A DNA stretch of 5,099 nucleotides, taken from contig CALGTT010000006.1 in NCBI GenBank assembly GCA_937901485.1, forward strand, positions 1 to 5,099, given 5' to 3'. This DNA comes from an uncultured Ruminococcus sp. (GTDB taxonomy: Bacteria; Bacillota; Clostridia; Oscillospirales; Ruminococcaceae). Below are positions 5,082 through 5,099 of this stretch, one piece after another (positions within the stretch are counted from its first letter, which is position 1; the number at the start of each line of letters is the position of its first letter). Under the pieces are notes generated by a model. That model made no database searches and had not been told where the DNA came from. It saw only the letters and a list, made by a program, of their open reading frames with translations. A program made the position numbers and the translations under genes.

Positions 5082-5099
5082 AAAAGGGGTTCGGGGACG

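Noticed and set aside
4877..5083. Minus-strand 68-codon frame upstream of htrA
   Set aside because: It starts with TTG inside a hairpin, lacks a ribosome binding site, is Phe/Tyr-rich as expected of AT-rich DNA, and crosses both promoters.

Overview
The window looks like a chromosomal piece of a Gram-positive, fibre-degrading gut anaerobe of the Ruminococcus group (Oscillospiraceae/Ruminococcaceae). The evidence is a cohesin-like scaffold protein and a dockerin-bearing protein side by side, both with Sec signal peptides and long threonine-rich linkers, plus sigma-A-type promoters and AGGAG-like ribosome binding sites. The genus is an inference from domain style; no rRNA or other taxonomic marker is present.

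All three protein genes read leftward (minus strand). From the right: 4822-5099 is a promoter region serving htrA leftward and, apparently, an unseen transcript rightward, with several short inverted repeats. 3439-4812 encodes a membrane-anchored HtrA/DegP-type serine protease with one PDZ domain, followed by a good hairpin terminator at 3359-3389. The 465-base gap 2974-3438 holds that terminator, a short tandem repeat, two perfect 12-bp palindromes, a near-consensus promoter (3128-3156) and a leader of about 147 nt. 844-2973 encodes a 709-residue secreted protein: a large domain of no family I recognise, a threonine-rich linker made of four 42-bp repeats, a small beta-rich module and a C-terminal dockerin. 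After a 107-base gap with a hairpin, a second secreted protein begins at 736 and runs off the left edge; it has one cohesin-like domain followed by a TTTTAA-type linker.

The dockerin gene and the cohesin gene are probably co-transcribed from the promoter at 3128-3156, since no convincing separate promoter is visible before the cohesin gene. Dockerins dock onto cohesins, so the pair reads as part of a cellulosome- or amylosome-like surface assembly. Whether these two bind each other cannot be told from sequence. HtrA has its own transcription unit and would plausibly do quality control of exported proteins at the outer face of the membrane.

The least explained items are the roughly 390-residue N-terminal domain of the dockerin protein, its divergent dockerin with an enlarged second calcium loop, and the structured regulatory DNA before the dockerin gene and at the right edge.
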